DNA of 11,312 bases from UBA6182 sp964479585. GTDB taxonomy: Bacteria; Bacillota_I; Bacilli_A; Erysipelotrichales; Erysipelotrichaceae. The DNA lies in the NCBI GenBank assembly GCA_964479585.1, contig CAYZMP010000051.1, positions 1-11,312 of the forward strand, read 5' to 3'. The position numbers were made by a program, and so were the translations under genes. The notes beneath the pieces were generated by a model, which was not told the DNA's origin, ran no database searches, and worked only from the letters and a program-made list of their open reading frames with translations. Position 1 is the stretch's first letter. Each line of letters opens with the position of its first letter. Shown here piece after piece: positions 6,400 to 11,312 of the stretch.

Positions 6400-7383
6400 A
6401 TGAAAAAAGAACCAACATTTTTTGTTATTGGTGGAGCCAATGTAGATGTTATTGCTTCACCACACGCTACTATTCATCAAAAAGACTCTAATCCTGCAAG
6501 TATTATGACATCTTTTGGTGGAGTAGCTAGTAATATTGCCCGTAACCTAGCATTGCTAGACAAGCGAGTAAAGTTTTTGTCTGTATTTTCAAGTGATGGC
6601 TTTGGGAAAGATTTCATCCAACATTTGTCTTTGTTTAATGTTAATCTTGAAAGTTGTGTTGTGGTCGATGAGCCTTCTCCAATGTATTTAGCAATGTTAG
6701 ATCACCAACAAGATTTAATGTTGGCAATGGTGGATACAAGCATTTTAAATCATTTAAAACCTTCGCATATTAAAGCATTTTTAAAGAACACGACTAATGA
6801 GGATGTGGTAGTTTTTGATACAAATCTAAATGCATCCATCATTCATGCTATCGTTAACAACACAAATGCTACCCTTGTCTGTGATCCAGTATCGATAGAA
6901 AAAGCAAAAAAGATTGTCCCATACTTGCATAAGATTGATGTTATTAAGCCAAACATTCATCAAGGAGTAGCTTTGAGTAACATTGCCTACAAAAACAAAC
7001 AAGACTTAGTTAAAATTGGCAATTATTTCTTAAATCAAGGCGTTAAAGAGGTGTTATTAACTTTAGGAGAGGATGGAGCGATGTATTTTAATGATAATCA
7101 AACTTTTACAATAAAACATCCACACATCGATGTGGTTAATGCGGTAGGTGCAGGTGATGCAATGCTTGCATCGTTTGTTGCTTTTAAAGACACCTATGAT
7201 AAAATAAGGGCATTAAAAATGAGCGTAGCTGCGGCTATGATTGCATGTTTAACGAAAAATAGTGTACATCAAGAATTGTCCATTGAATATATTAGTGAAA
7301 TGATTGAACATCATGTAATATGTGTTGAAAAGATAAACAAAGGAGAAAATAATGGAGAAAGTATTAGCGTTATTAAAAAGTAG
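6400..7383 (+). CDS. PfkB/ribokinase-family kinase, pseudouridine kinase (PsuK)-like
   Basis: This ATP-dependent sugar or nucleoside kinase has 327 residues. It has GGANVDV (11-17), the PfkB signature GGVASNIARNLALL (40-53), and the second signature with NAVGAGDAM (247-255), where Asp253 is the catalytic base. The N-terminal spacing DSNP (29-32) followed by GGVxxNIAxNLALL, and CDPVS (161-165), resemble PsuK (YeiC), which phosphorylates pseudouridine. No PsuG glycosidase is nearby, so specificity is inferred and another nucleoside or sugar is possible. The gene opens a five-gene rightward operon. The ATG at 6400 matches the family N-terminus but has no Shine-Dalgarno, so translation is probably leaderless. 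The last 32 nt overlap pgpA. Confidence 0.85.
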   Translation: MKKEPTFFVIGGANVDVIASPHATIHQKDSNPASIMTSFGGVASNIARNLALLDKRVKFLSVFSSDGFGKDFIQHLSLFNVNLESCVVVDEPSPMYLAMLDHQQDLMLAMVDTSILNHLKPSHIKAFLKNTTNEDVVVFDTNLNASIIHAIVNNTNATLVCDPVSIEKAKKIVPYLHKIDVIKPNIHQGVALSNIAYKNKQDLVKIGNYFLNQGVKEVLLTLGEDGAMYFNDNQTFTIKHPHIDVVNAVGAGDAMLASFVAFKDTYDKIRALKMSVAAAMIACLTKNSVHQELSIEYISEMIEHHVICVEKINKGENNGESISVIKK

Positions 7384-7819
7384 AGGTGTCAATAAACAAG
7401 ATATAATTGAATGTGTGTATTTCTTACAACGAAAATACCATGATGAACTAACTAGTGAGAAAATAATTCATTATGTGGATAGTGTGCTAAACAAGCGTGA
7501 AGTACAACACGCAATATATACAGGAATCGCATTGGATGTTGCAGTAGAGCAAAAAACACTTGATAATAAAGAACTTGAGGCAGTCATTGCCAATGATGAT
7601 GGTTTATACGGTGTTGATGAAGTACTAGCATATGGGATTTGTAATTTATACGGGTCAATTGCGTTAACAAACTTCGGTTATATTGATAAAATGAAACCAG
7701 GCATTATCGGAAAATTAAACCGAGCAGACCATAGTGTTGAATGCCATACATTTTTAGATGACATAGTAGGAGCAGTTGCAGCGGCTGCTGCGAGCAAACT
7801 AGCTCATGATAAGGAGTAG
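7352..7819 (+). CDS. pgpA: Phosphatidylglycerophosphatase A family protein (YutG/LtrC type)
   Basis: PgpA enzymes dephosphorylate phosphatidylglycerol phosphate in phospholipid synthesis. The 155-residue protein fits the Bacillota YutG group end to end: an N-terminal helical part (LLKSRGVNKQDIIECVYFLQ), TKREVQ-like NKREVQHAIYTGIALD (47-62), NDDGLYGVDEVLA (81-93), LYGSIALTNFGY (99-110) and HTFLDDIVGA (132-141). Asp82, Asp89, Asp136 and Asp137 are likely metal or phosphate ligands. Unlike E. coli PgpA there are no clear membrane segments, as is usual in this group, and its activity is less well established. The Shine-Dalgarno AAAGGAGA (7339-7346) and the ATG sit inside the kinase gene, so translational coupling is likely. 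One base separates its stop from the next ATG. Confidence 0.88.
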   Translation: MEKVLALLKSRGVNKQDIIECVYFLQRKYHDELTSEKIIHYVDSVLNKREVQHAIYTGIALDVAVEQKTLDNKELEAVIANDDGLYGVDEVLAYGICNLYGSIALTNFGYIDKMKPGIIGKLNRADHSVECHTFLDDIVGAVAAAAASKLAHDKE

Positions 7820-7820
7820 T

Positions 7821-8228
7821 ATGAAGAAAATAATAGTTGTAGTAAGTGTAATGCTTTTAATGCTTGTCGGGTGTTCTAATAGCGATGAAGTGTTGCCATT
7901 TAAAAGTGCTGCACAAGTAAATGACATGTTAGATAATAATGCAACAGTTGTTGTTGTTATTGGACAAACAACTTGTGGTGCATGCATCCAATACAAACCA
8001 GTGTTAGAAGAGTTAATTACTAATTATGACTTTGAGATGGCTTATGTTGAGTTAGACAAAGATAAAAATGACGATGTGCAACAACTAGTGAATGATCATT
8101 TGCTAGAAGCAAGTGCAACCCCAACAACGTATGTGTTTGTTGATGGTGAGCGAGTTGCGATGGTTGTAGGTTACATGGACTATCGTCAAACAAAAGCGTT
8201 CTTTGAAGAACATAATGTGATCGAGTAA
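7821..8228 (+). CDS. Thioredoxin-fold lipoprotein
   Basis: This predicted extracytoplasmic thiol-disulfide protein has 135 residues. It starts with MKK and a hydrophobic stretch, then lipobox LVGC with lipid-carrying Cys18. The thioredoxin domain has the redox motif TTCGAC (Cys52, Cys55) and the cis-proline Pro101 in SATPTTYVF. The CGAC active site differs from CGPC of thioredoxin. A role in reducing or transferring electrons to exported proteins is inferred. The ATG at 7821 is used rather than 7806 because AAGGAG (7811-7816) lies between the two and the shorter form begins like a normal signal peptide. The spacing to the ATG is short (4 nt). It sits 1 nt after pgpA and 4 nt before the next gene. 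Confidence 0.88.
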   Translation: MKKIIVVVSVMLLMLVGCSNSDEVLPFKSAAQVNDMLDNNATVVVVIGQTTCGACIQYKPVLEELITNYDFEMAYVELDKDKNDDVQQLVNDHLLEASATPTTYVFVDGERVAMVVGYMDYRQTKAFFEEHNVIE

Positions 8229-8232
8229 AGCT

Positions 8233-8973
8233 ATGATTGATAAACAACAGTGGATAGAAACATTCAAAGATTTAAAGATTGAAAAAGGCATGCTTGTCAT
8301 TATTGATGGTTTTCTACATGATTGGGATCAAACCATTAATCAAGCAACTACTTTTTTGGATGCTCTTTTATCTGTTGTTTCAAGTGAAGGAACTGTTGTC
8401 TGTTTTTCAACCAATCAATTTCAAATTGAACCAAGTCAGTGGGATAAAGATGTCGACAGTAAAGATTATGCCCGTATTCGAAAAGGTATTAGTCAATCAA
8501 ACAATCCTTTGCCATCTAGTGATCCATTAGTTAATACGATGTTATTAAGAGATGATGTTATCAAAAAAAGACATCCTTTATATACTGTATTAGCAATAGG
8601 TAAGTATGCCCGTTTTATTACACGAAAGATTCCTTTGCATTTTCCTAATGGTAAAGAAAGTCCGATGCAAGGGTGTGTGGATCTTAAAGGATACGTACTT
8701 GTGTTGAATGAATTAAGCGTGGACAGCTATCCTTTTTCTCATTGTTTAAGCAATGAAAACACACCAGTTTATATTTCTGGTGGATTAAGCGTCGAACATG
8801 GAGTAAGTTTTTGGCAAAAGTTCTTGCATCATAAAAGCGACTATCAAACACTGACACAAAGGTTTAATACATTAATTGAAAAAGGAAAGAGCAAACAAAA
8901 GACACTTGCTAGTAATACATTAACGTTAATTAATAGTGAAACCATTAAAGAGGTGACAATCAATGAATATTAA
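8233..8973 (+). CDS. Divergent AAC(3)-fold acetyltransferase-like protein
   Basis: The 246 residues resemble the aminoglycoside 3-N-acetyltransferase family (YokD/FrbF relatives) in order and spacing: FLDALLSVVSSEGTVV (41-56), a Trp-containing loop (PSQW, 67-70), DPLVNTMLLRD (97-107), RHPLYTVLAIGKYA (113-126), GKESPMQ (140-146), and LKGYVLVLN followed by the conserved histidine (His170 in PFSHCLSNE). The acetyl-CoA-binding HSSLSSLG-type motif near residue 25 is degenerate (IDGFLHDW), and the VGxxxxTxLH motif is reduced. It may have a different substrate or be inactive. It should not be read as an aminoglycoside resistance gene. No real Shine-Dalgarno precedes it. It starts 4 nt after the thioredoxin gene stop and is probably translated by reinitiation. 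It overlaps the GNAT gene by 11 nt. Confidence 0.7.
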   Translation: MIDKQQWIETFKDLKIEKGMLVIIDGFLHDWDQTINQATTFLDALLSVVSSEGTVVCFSTNQFQIEPSQWDKDVDSKDYARIRKGISQSNNPLPSSDPLVNTMLLRDDVIKKRHPLYTVLAIGKYARFITRKIPLHFPNGKESPMQGCVDLKGYVLVLNELSVDSYPFSHCLSNENTPVYISGGLSVEHGVSFWQKFLHHKSDYQTLTQRFNTLIEKGKSKQKTLASNTLTLINSETIKEVTINEY

Positions 8974-9391
8974 AATTAATAAAGGAAAAGTTGATTTTGA
9001 TGATGCTGCAAACTTGCGCCATGAAGTGTTTGTACAAGAACAAGGATTTGTCGATGAGTTTGACTTTATTGATGAAATCGCTTGGCATGTCACACTATAT
9101 TTAGAAGAGAACTGTATTGGTGTTGGCCGGGTTTTTGCACTAGATACGCAACCCAATGAGTTTCATATTGGTCGATTAGCAATTAAAAAACCTTTTCGTA
9201 AAAAAGGGTATGGCCGCATTATTATGAATGAGCTTGAAAAGATTGCTATCGCCAACATGGCGGAAAAAATAGTGTTGTCTGCTCAAGTTCATGCCCTTGA
9301 TTTTTATCGTTCATGTGGGTATATCAAAGAGGGAGATCCATACCTTGATCAGCATGAACCACACCAAAAAATGGTAAAACTACCCGATTAG
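8963..9391 (+). CDS. GNAT-family N-acetyltransferase (YjcF/ElaA-like)
   Basis: The 142-residue protein uses acetyl-CoA to acetylate an unidentified amine. It has LRHEVFVQEQGFV (18-30) followed by an EFD..D acidic stretch, typical of the YjcF/ElaA subgroup. The motif-A phosphate loop is RKKGYGR (79-85), preceded by IGRLAI, and the C-terminus has HALDFYRSCGYIKEGD (110-125) and HEPHQKM (131-137). The substrate is unknown. The Shine-Dalgarno AAAGAGGTGA (8947-8956) and the ATG sit inside the AAC(3)-like gene, so the two acetyltransferases are coupled. It is the last gene of the operon. Its stop overlaps the convergent msrC gene by 4 bp and lies in the shared terminator loop. Confidence 0.88.
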   Translation: MNIKINKGKVDFDDAANLRHEVFVQEQGFVDEFDFIDEIAWHVTLYLEENCIGVGRVFALDTQPNEFHIGRLAIKKPFRKKGYGRIIMNELEKIAIANMAEKIVLSAQVHALDFYRSCGYIKEGDPYLDQHEPHQKMVKLPD

Positions 9392-9411
9392 AACTGATCG
9401 GGTAGTTTTTT
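9376..9411 (+). terminator. Bidirectional terminator shared by the GNAT and msrC genes
   Basis: AAAACTACCCGAT (9376-9388) pairs with ATCGGGTAGTTTT (9397-9409), an uninterrupted 13-bp stem with an 8-nt loop and six T (9406-9411). The leftward strand has its own T run (four) and A-rich side. The stem is coding on both strands, and the stop codons of both genes (9389-9391 plus, 9388-9390 minus) lie at the loop boundary. Confidence 0.9.
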
Positions 9412-9879
9412 ATTGATCATGGATACAATGTTTTGCAAATGTTGCTCATCTATATCATCAAAGCGATTAAAGATTGGAGAATCAATATCTAGCACGCCAA
9501 TCACTTGATCATTTTTTAAAAGTGGAAGCACAATTTCACTATTACTTGCGCTATCACATGCAATGTGACCTTCAAATTCGTGAACATTTGGCATGTTAAC
9601 AAGTTGTTTATCATACACTGCTTTTCCACACACTCCTTTATATAATGGAATTCTACTACAAGCGACCTTCCCTTGAAATGGTCCAACAACAAGGTCGTTG
9701 CTTTTAATAAGATAAAAACCAACCCAATTAATATCACGCATAAATTCATTCAAAATAGCAGACACATTGGCTAAATTAGCAATGATATCGTCTTCATCTT
9801 GTAAAATGGCATGTATCTGAGCTTCTAATAACTCATAGGCTTCTATTTTATTTTCAGGAATTTCTATAGTTTGATGCAT
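9388..9879 (-). CDS. msrC: Free methionine-R-sulfoxide reductase (GAF domain, fRMsr)
   Basis: This cytoplasmic enzyme reduces free methionine-(R)-sulfoxide and is recycled through thioredoxin. At 163 residues it is a single GAF domain with the family core: INWVGFYL (50-57), GPFQGKVACSRIP (66-78), GVCGKA (82-87) and HEFEGHIACDSASNSEIV (100-117). The three family cysteines, Cys74, Cys84 and Cys108, are present, the last being the expected catalytic residue. The start at 9879 follows AAAGGAC just upstream. The gene has its own promoter divergent from the thiT riboswitch and converges on the GNAT gene. With sodA and the thioredoxin lipoprotein nearby, the window is moderately rich in oxidative-stress functions. 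Confidence 0.95.
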   Translation of the reverse strand: MHQTIEIPENKIEAYELLEAQIHAILQDEDDIIANLANVSAILNEFMRDINWVGFYLIKSNDLVVGPFQGKVACSRIPLYKGVCGKAVYDKQLVNMPNVHEFEGHIACDSASNSEIVLPLLKNDQVIGVLDIDSPIFNRFDDIDEQHLQNIVSMINKKLPDQF

Positions 9880-9904
9880 AAGTGTCCTTTCCTTTTTCTT
9901 TTCT

Positions 9905-9932
9905 ATTATATATGATAAACTATTTTTGTGAA
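9905..9932 (-). promoter_or_regulatory. msrC promoter
   Basis: Read leftward, TTCACA (complement of 9927-9932) and TATAAT (complement of 9905-9910) have a 16-bp spacer. The predicted start is about 9898, with the Shine-Dalgarno AAAGGAC and the ATG at 9879 following. It overlaps the oppositely directed thiT promoter almost completely. Confidence 0.65.
9913..9921 (+). promoter_or_regulatory. Likely thiT promoter (extended -10)
   Basis: TGA-TAAACT (9913-9921) is an extended -10-like element with no good -35. It would start transcription near 9928, immediately before the P1 stem of the TPP aptamer. It lies within the msrC promoter on the other strand. Confidence 0.45.
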
Positions 9933-10001
9933 CAGGGGAGCAAATATGCTGAGAAAATAACCCTTATCACCTGATCTAGATAAAACTAGCGTAGGGAGTT
10001 C
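9930..10001 (+). ncRNA. TPP (thiamin pyrophosphate) riboswitch aptamer
   Basis: All conserved thi-box elements are present in order: AGGGGAGC (9934-9941), GCTGAGA (9948-9954), ACCCTT (9960-9965), ACCTGATC (9969-9976), and ACTAGCGTAGGGA (9985-9997). P1 can form between GAAC (9930-9933) and GTTC (9998-10001). The RNA binds thiamin pyrophosphate and lowers expression of the downstream gene when the cofactor is plentiful. The context is exact: the next gene is the thiamin transporter subunit thiT. Confidence 0.96.
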
Positions 10002-10013
10002 TTGTTTTTTTAA

Positions 10014-10046
10014 TCCTTACGCCTCATAACTTGGAGGTGTTTTTTT
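10014..10046 (+). terminator. Riboswitch expression platform: antiterminator and terminator covering the thiT Shine-Dalgarno
   Basis: The terminator is ACGCCTC (10019-10025) with GAGGTGT (10034-10040), including one G-T pair, followed by seven T (10040-10046) that end at the ATG. The thiT Shine-Dalgarno GGAGG (10033-10037) is mostly in the 3' arm. The competing antiterminator is TCCTTACGC (10014-10022) with the aptamer's own GCGTAGGGA (9989-9997): 9 bp, one G-T. Bound TPP holds the 9989-9997 strand in the aptamer and lets the terminator form. Confidence 0.88.
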
Positions 10047-10562
10047 ATGAATATCAGAGATCTAGTACGTATGGCTATGTATTTGGCAATCTTTGCAGTG
10101 TTGGATTACATTGCAGTAACATCAGGACTTTTCGCAATGCCTCAAGGTGGTACTATCGGGCTTGCGACAATTGTGCTTGTTGTGGCAAGTTATGATTTTA
10201 ACTTGAAAAACGCATTGTTTGTCGCGATGCTATCAGTAGTAGTACAGCTGTTTATTTCAACATTGTATTTTGTTGCTTGGCCACAATTGTTTTTAGATTA
10301 TATATTTGCATTTGGTATTTATGCTTTTGCGGCGAAGTTTCCTACATATAAAGGAAAGACGTTTTGGTTAAGTTCAGGAGTGATCGTAGTCAATGTGCTT
10401 CGCTTTATTGGTCATGTTATTAGTGGTGTCTTGTATTTTGAAGTGCCATTGCTTGGGTCAATAACCTATAATATCGGTTATATGGGAGCTACTCTAGTTG
10501 TCTCGTTTTTAATTGTTGGATTGTTATTGCCACGATTACATTTGCAACTTAAGCGAAAATAA
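10047..10562 (+). CDS. thiT: ThiT, thiamin-specific S component of an ECF transporter
   Basis: This integral membrane protein captures thiamin and works with a shared energizing module (EcfT and the EcfA ATPases), which is not encoded here. The 171 residues form about six hydrophobic segments (roughly 8-28, 34-48, 54-75, 79-97, 106-130, 140-162) with a basic C-terminus. Family features are MPQGGTIGL (31-39), LDYIFAF (83-89), with Asp84-Tyr85 at the position of the Glu-Tyr pair in the lactococcal protein, LRFIGHVISGVLYF (118-131) with substrate-site His123, and the YNIGYMG segment (141-147). The Glu-to-Asp difference is conservative. The TPP riboswitch directly upstream independently supports the substrate. 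The Shine-Dalgarno GGAGG is 9 nt before the ATG. Confidence 0.95.
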   Translation: MNIRDLVRMAMYLAIFAVLDYIAVTSGLFAMPQGGTIGLATIVLVVASYDFNLKNALFVAMLSVVVQLFISTLYFVAWPQLFLDYIFAFGIYAFAAKFPTYKGKTFWLSSGVIVVNVLRFIGHVISGVLYFEVPLLGSITYNIGYMGATLVVSFLIVGLLLPRLHLQLKRK

Positions 10563-10571
10563 CCGTATAAT
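10542..10571 (+). promoter_or_regulatory. ntdP promoter, probably leaderless
   Basis: TTGCAA (10542-10547) and the consensus TATAAT (10566-10571) are 18 bp apart. The -35 lies within the end of thiT. Eight bases separate the -10 from the ATG at 10580, so the expected start is 10578-10580. The interval holds no Shine-Dalgarno. Confidence 0.7.
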
Positions 10572-10579
10572 AACATCAT

Positions 10580-11128
10580 ATGAAAAAGCTAAAACCACAA
10601 GAAAAAAGTATGGTATACATACAAAGTTACAAATACAACGGATCATTGCATCGTACATGGTCGAAAGGTTATGTTTTAAAAGCAGATGAACATGAGACGA
10701 TAGTGATTACATATAAAACGTGGGTCATAGAGTCCGATGGACGGCGATGGTTTACTCGTGAACCAGCAATATGCTTTTTTTATGATGATCGTTGGTACAA
10801 CGTCATATCGATGATACGAAAAAGTGGTGTTTATTACTATTGCAATATTGCAACACCAAGTATATTCGATGGTGAAGCTATTAAAAACATTGATTTAGAT
10901 TTAGACATAAAAGTGTATCCAGACTTTCATTTTGATATTTTAGATGAAGATGAGTTTGAACAACATCAAATTAGTATGAACTATGATGAAGATATTATTC
11001 ATATATCAAAGGAAGCAACGAAAGAACTAAGCGAGATTATCAAAAAGGCAGAGTTTCCGTTTAACCACGAAAAGATATTGGATTTATTTGATGAGTACCA
11101 ACAGCAAATTGCTCAAAAACCGCTATAA
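10580..11128 (+). CDS. ntdP: Nucleoside tri-/diphosphatase, DUF402 family (Ntdp/YgaC)
   Basis: The family hydrolyses nucleoside tri- and diphosphates, as shown for staphylococcal Ntdp. The 182-residue length is normal. Hallmarks are IQSYKYNGSLHRTW (14-27), ESDGRRWFTREPAICFF (51-67), the MIRKSGVYYYCNIATP run (78-93), DLDLDIKVYPD (105-115) and LDEDEFEQH (121-129). The clustered Asp/Glu residues are the expected metal and phosphate ligands. The ATG at 10580 gives the same N-terminus as the homologues, and Met11 would remove a conserved part. There is no Shine-Dalgarno and a promoter sits 8 nt upstream, so leaderless translation is likely. The stop codon lies in the loop of its terminator. An rRNA operon promoter follows. 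Confidence 0.93.
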   Translation: MKKLKPQEKSMVYIQSYKYNGSLHRTWSKGYVLKADEHETIVITYKTWVIESDGRRWFTREPAICFFYDDRWYNVISMIRKSGVYYYCNIATPSIFDGEAIKNIDLDLDIKVYPDFHFDILDEDEFEQHQISMNYDEDIIHISKEATKELSEIIKKAEFPFNHEKILDLFDEYQQQIAQKPL

Positions 11129-11139
11129 TAAGCGGTTTT
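11116..11139 (+). terminator. ntdP terminator with the stop codon in its loop
   Basis: AAAACCGCT (11116-11124) pairs with AGCGGTTTT (11131-11139) around the loop ATAATA, which contains the TAA stop (11126-11128). The T run is short (four, then AATTT), so strength is moderate. It insulates the rRNA promoter that follows. Confidence 0.75.
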
Positions 11140-11160
11140 AATTTGCCTGTTAAACTCTTT

Positions 11161-11221
11161 AAAAAAACTTTTGAAAAAGTAGGTGTTTTTGGTTGACTTT
11201 AAGTTGACCCTTTGGTATTAT
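11161..11221 (+). promoter_or_regulatory. rRNA operon promoter with A/T-rich upstream element
   Basis: TTGACT (11193-11198) and TATTAT (11216-11221) have a 17-bp spacer. An A/T tract (11161-11179) lies where an UP element would be. The predicted start is G11228, as in Bacillota rRNA promoters that begin with G and respond to the GTP pool. GTTGAC is repeated at 11192-11197 and 11203-11208, 11 bp apart; the second copy has no -10 of its own. Confidence 0.7.
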
Positions 11222-11227
11222 AGTAAA

Positions 11228-11312
11228 GCTCCACAAAAGAGCGTTATCGCAACAATTGTGGCAGCAACTTGGATCTTTGAAAACTAAATAGGAAAAACAA
11301 GTACAAACTTGT
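11228..11312 (+). other. Leader of an rRNA operon (pre-16S), cut by the window end
   Basis: ATCTTTGAAAACTAAATA (11273-11290) is the boxA-like pre-16S leader motif common in Bacillota. Upstream, CCACAA (11231-11236) pairs with TTGTGG (11256-11261), enclosing a small GCG/CGC hairpin (11241-11250). At the edge, ACAAG (11297-11301) pairs with CTTGT (11308-11312), perhaps the start of the 16S processing stem. The mature 16S gene is not in the window, so its presence is inferred. Confidence 0.75.

Noticed and set aside
7806..7820. Longer start for the thioredoxin lipoprotein at 7806
   Set aside because: The Shine-Dalgarno AAGGAG (7811-7816) would be inside the gene. The 7821 start gives a standard MKK signal peptide.
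8279..8530. Alternative-frame ORF of 83 codons within the AAC(3)-like gene
   Set aside because: It has no ribosome site or recognisable motif and lies wholly inside a gene with family support. Other antisense ORFs inside the EF-G-like, sodA and msrC genes were rejected for the same reason.
8233..8973. Aminoglycoside resistance gene
   Set aside because: The family resemblance is distant, the N-terminal acetyl-CoA motif is degenerate, and it sits in a housekeeping operon with no mobile element.
158..11128. TGA read as tryptophan (Mollicutes code)
   Set aside because: All genes are full length under the standard code, with Trp encoded by TGG and no in-frame TGA.
1..11312. Insertion sequences, phage genes, tRNA genes or attachment sites
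   Set aside because: No transposase or integrase motifs, terminal inverted repeats with target duplications, or tRNA cloverleaf were seen. Genes are compact and uniform in composition.

Overview
The window looks like chromosomal DNA from a low-GC Gram-positive bacterium, in the Bacillota or a close relative such as Erysipelotrichia or the walled relatives of Mollicutes. The basis is the strong AT bias, near-consensus Shine-Dalgarno sites, lipoprotein signal peptides, U-tailed terminators, a TPP riboswitch in front of the ECF thiamine transporter subunit ThiT, YutG-type PgpA, and a Bacillota-style pre-16S leader at the right edge. Every tryptophan codon is TGG. None of the 13 main genes ends in TGA (8 TAA, 5 TAG). 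I cannot name the species.

Layout, left to right. 1-157 holds an imperfect 29-bp tandem repeat with a palindrome, a terminator and a promoter. 158-1111 is a transglutaminase-fold lipoprotein. 1112-1337 holds a promoter, a 31-codon ORF with a consensus Shine-Dalgarno and a terminator, leading into an ankyrin-repeat protein (1338-2006) and a divergent EF-G paralogue (2024-4099). Two back-to-back terminators separate these from a leftward pair: Mn-type superoxide dismutase (4181-4789) and an M32 carboxypeptidase (4856-6340). From overlapping divergent promoters a tightly packed rightward operon follows: PsuK-like PfkB kinase, PgpA, thioredoxin-like lipoprotein, divergent AAC(3)-fold protein, GNAT acetyltransferase (6400-9391). 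It converges on free methionine-R-sulfoxide reductase (9388-9879, minus strand). Then come the TPP riboswitch and thiT (9930-10562), a nucleoside tri-/diphosphatase (10580-11128), and the promoter and leader of an rRNA operon whose 16S gene should begin just past the window.

Most genes are housekeeping or stress functions: oxidative defence (SOD, free-Met sulfoxide reductase, thioredoxin lipoprotein), lipid and vitamin metabolism, and a ribosome-linked GTPase. The interest is mainly in gene-expression architecture. Two genes (6400 and 10580) have a -10 box 6-8 nt from the ATG and no Shine-Dalgarno, so they are probably leaderless. Three terminators hold the stop codon of the gene they end in their loop. 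One bidirectional terminator gives two unrelated proteins the same KLPD C-terminal sequence. The TPP riboswitch folds its terminator over the thiT Shine-Dalgarno and has a visible antiterminator. The best candidates for something undescribed are the 31-codon leader unit and the ankyrin/EF-G-like pair behind it.
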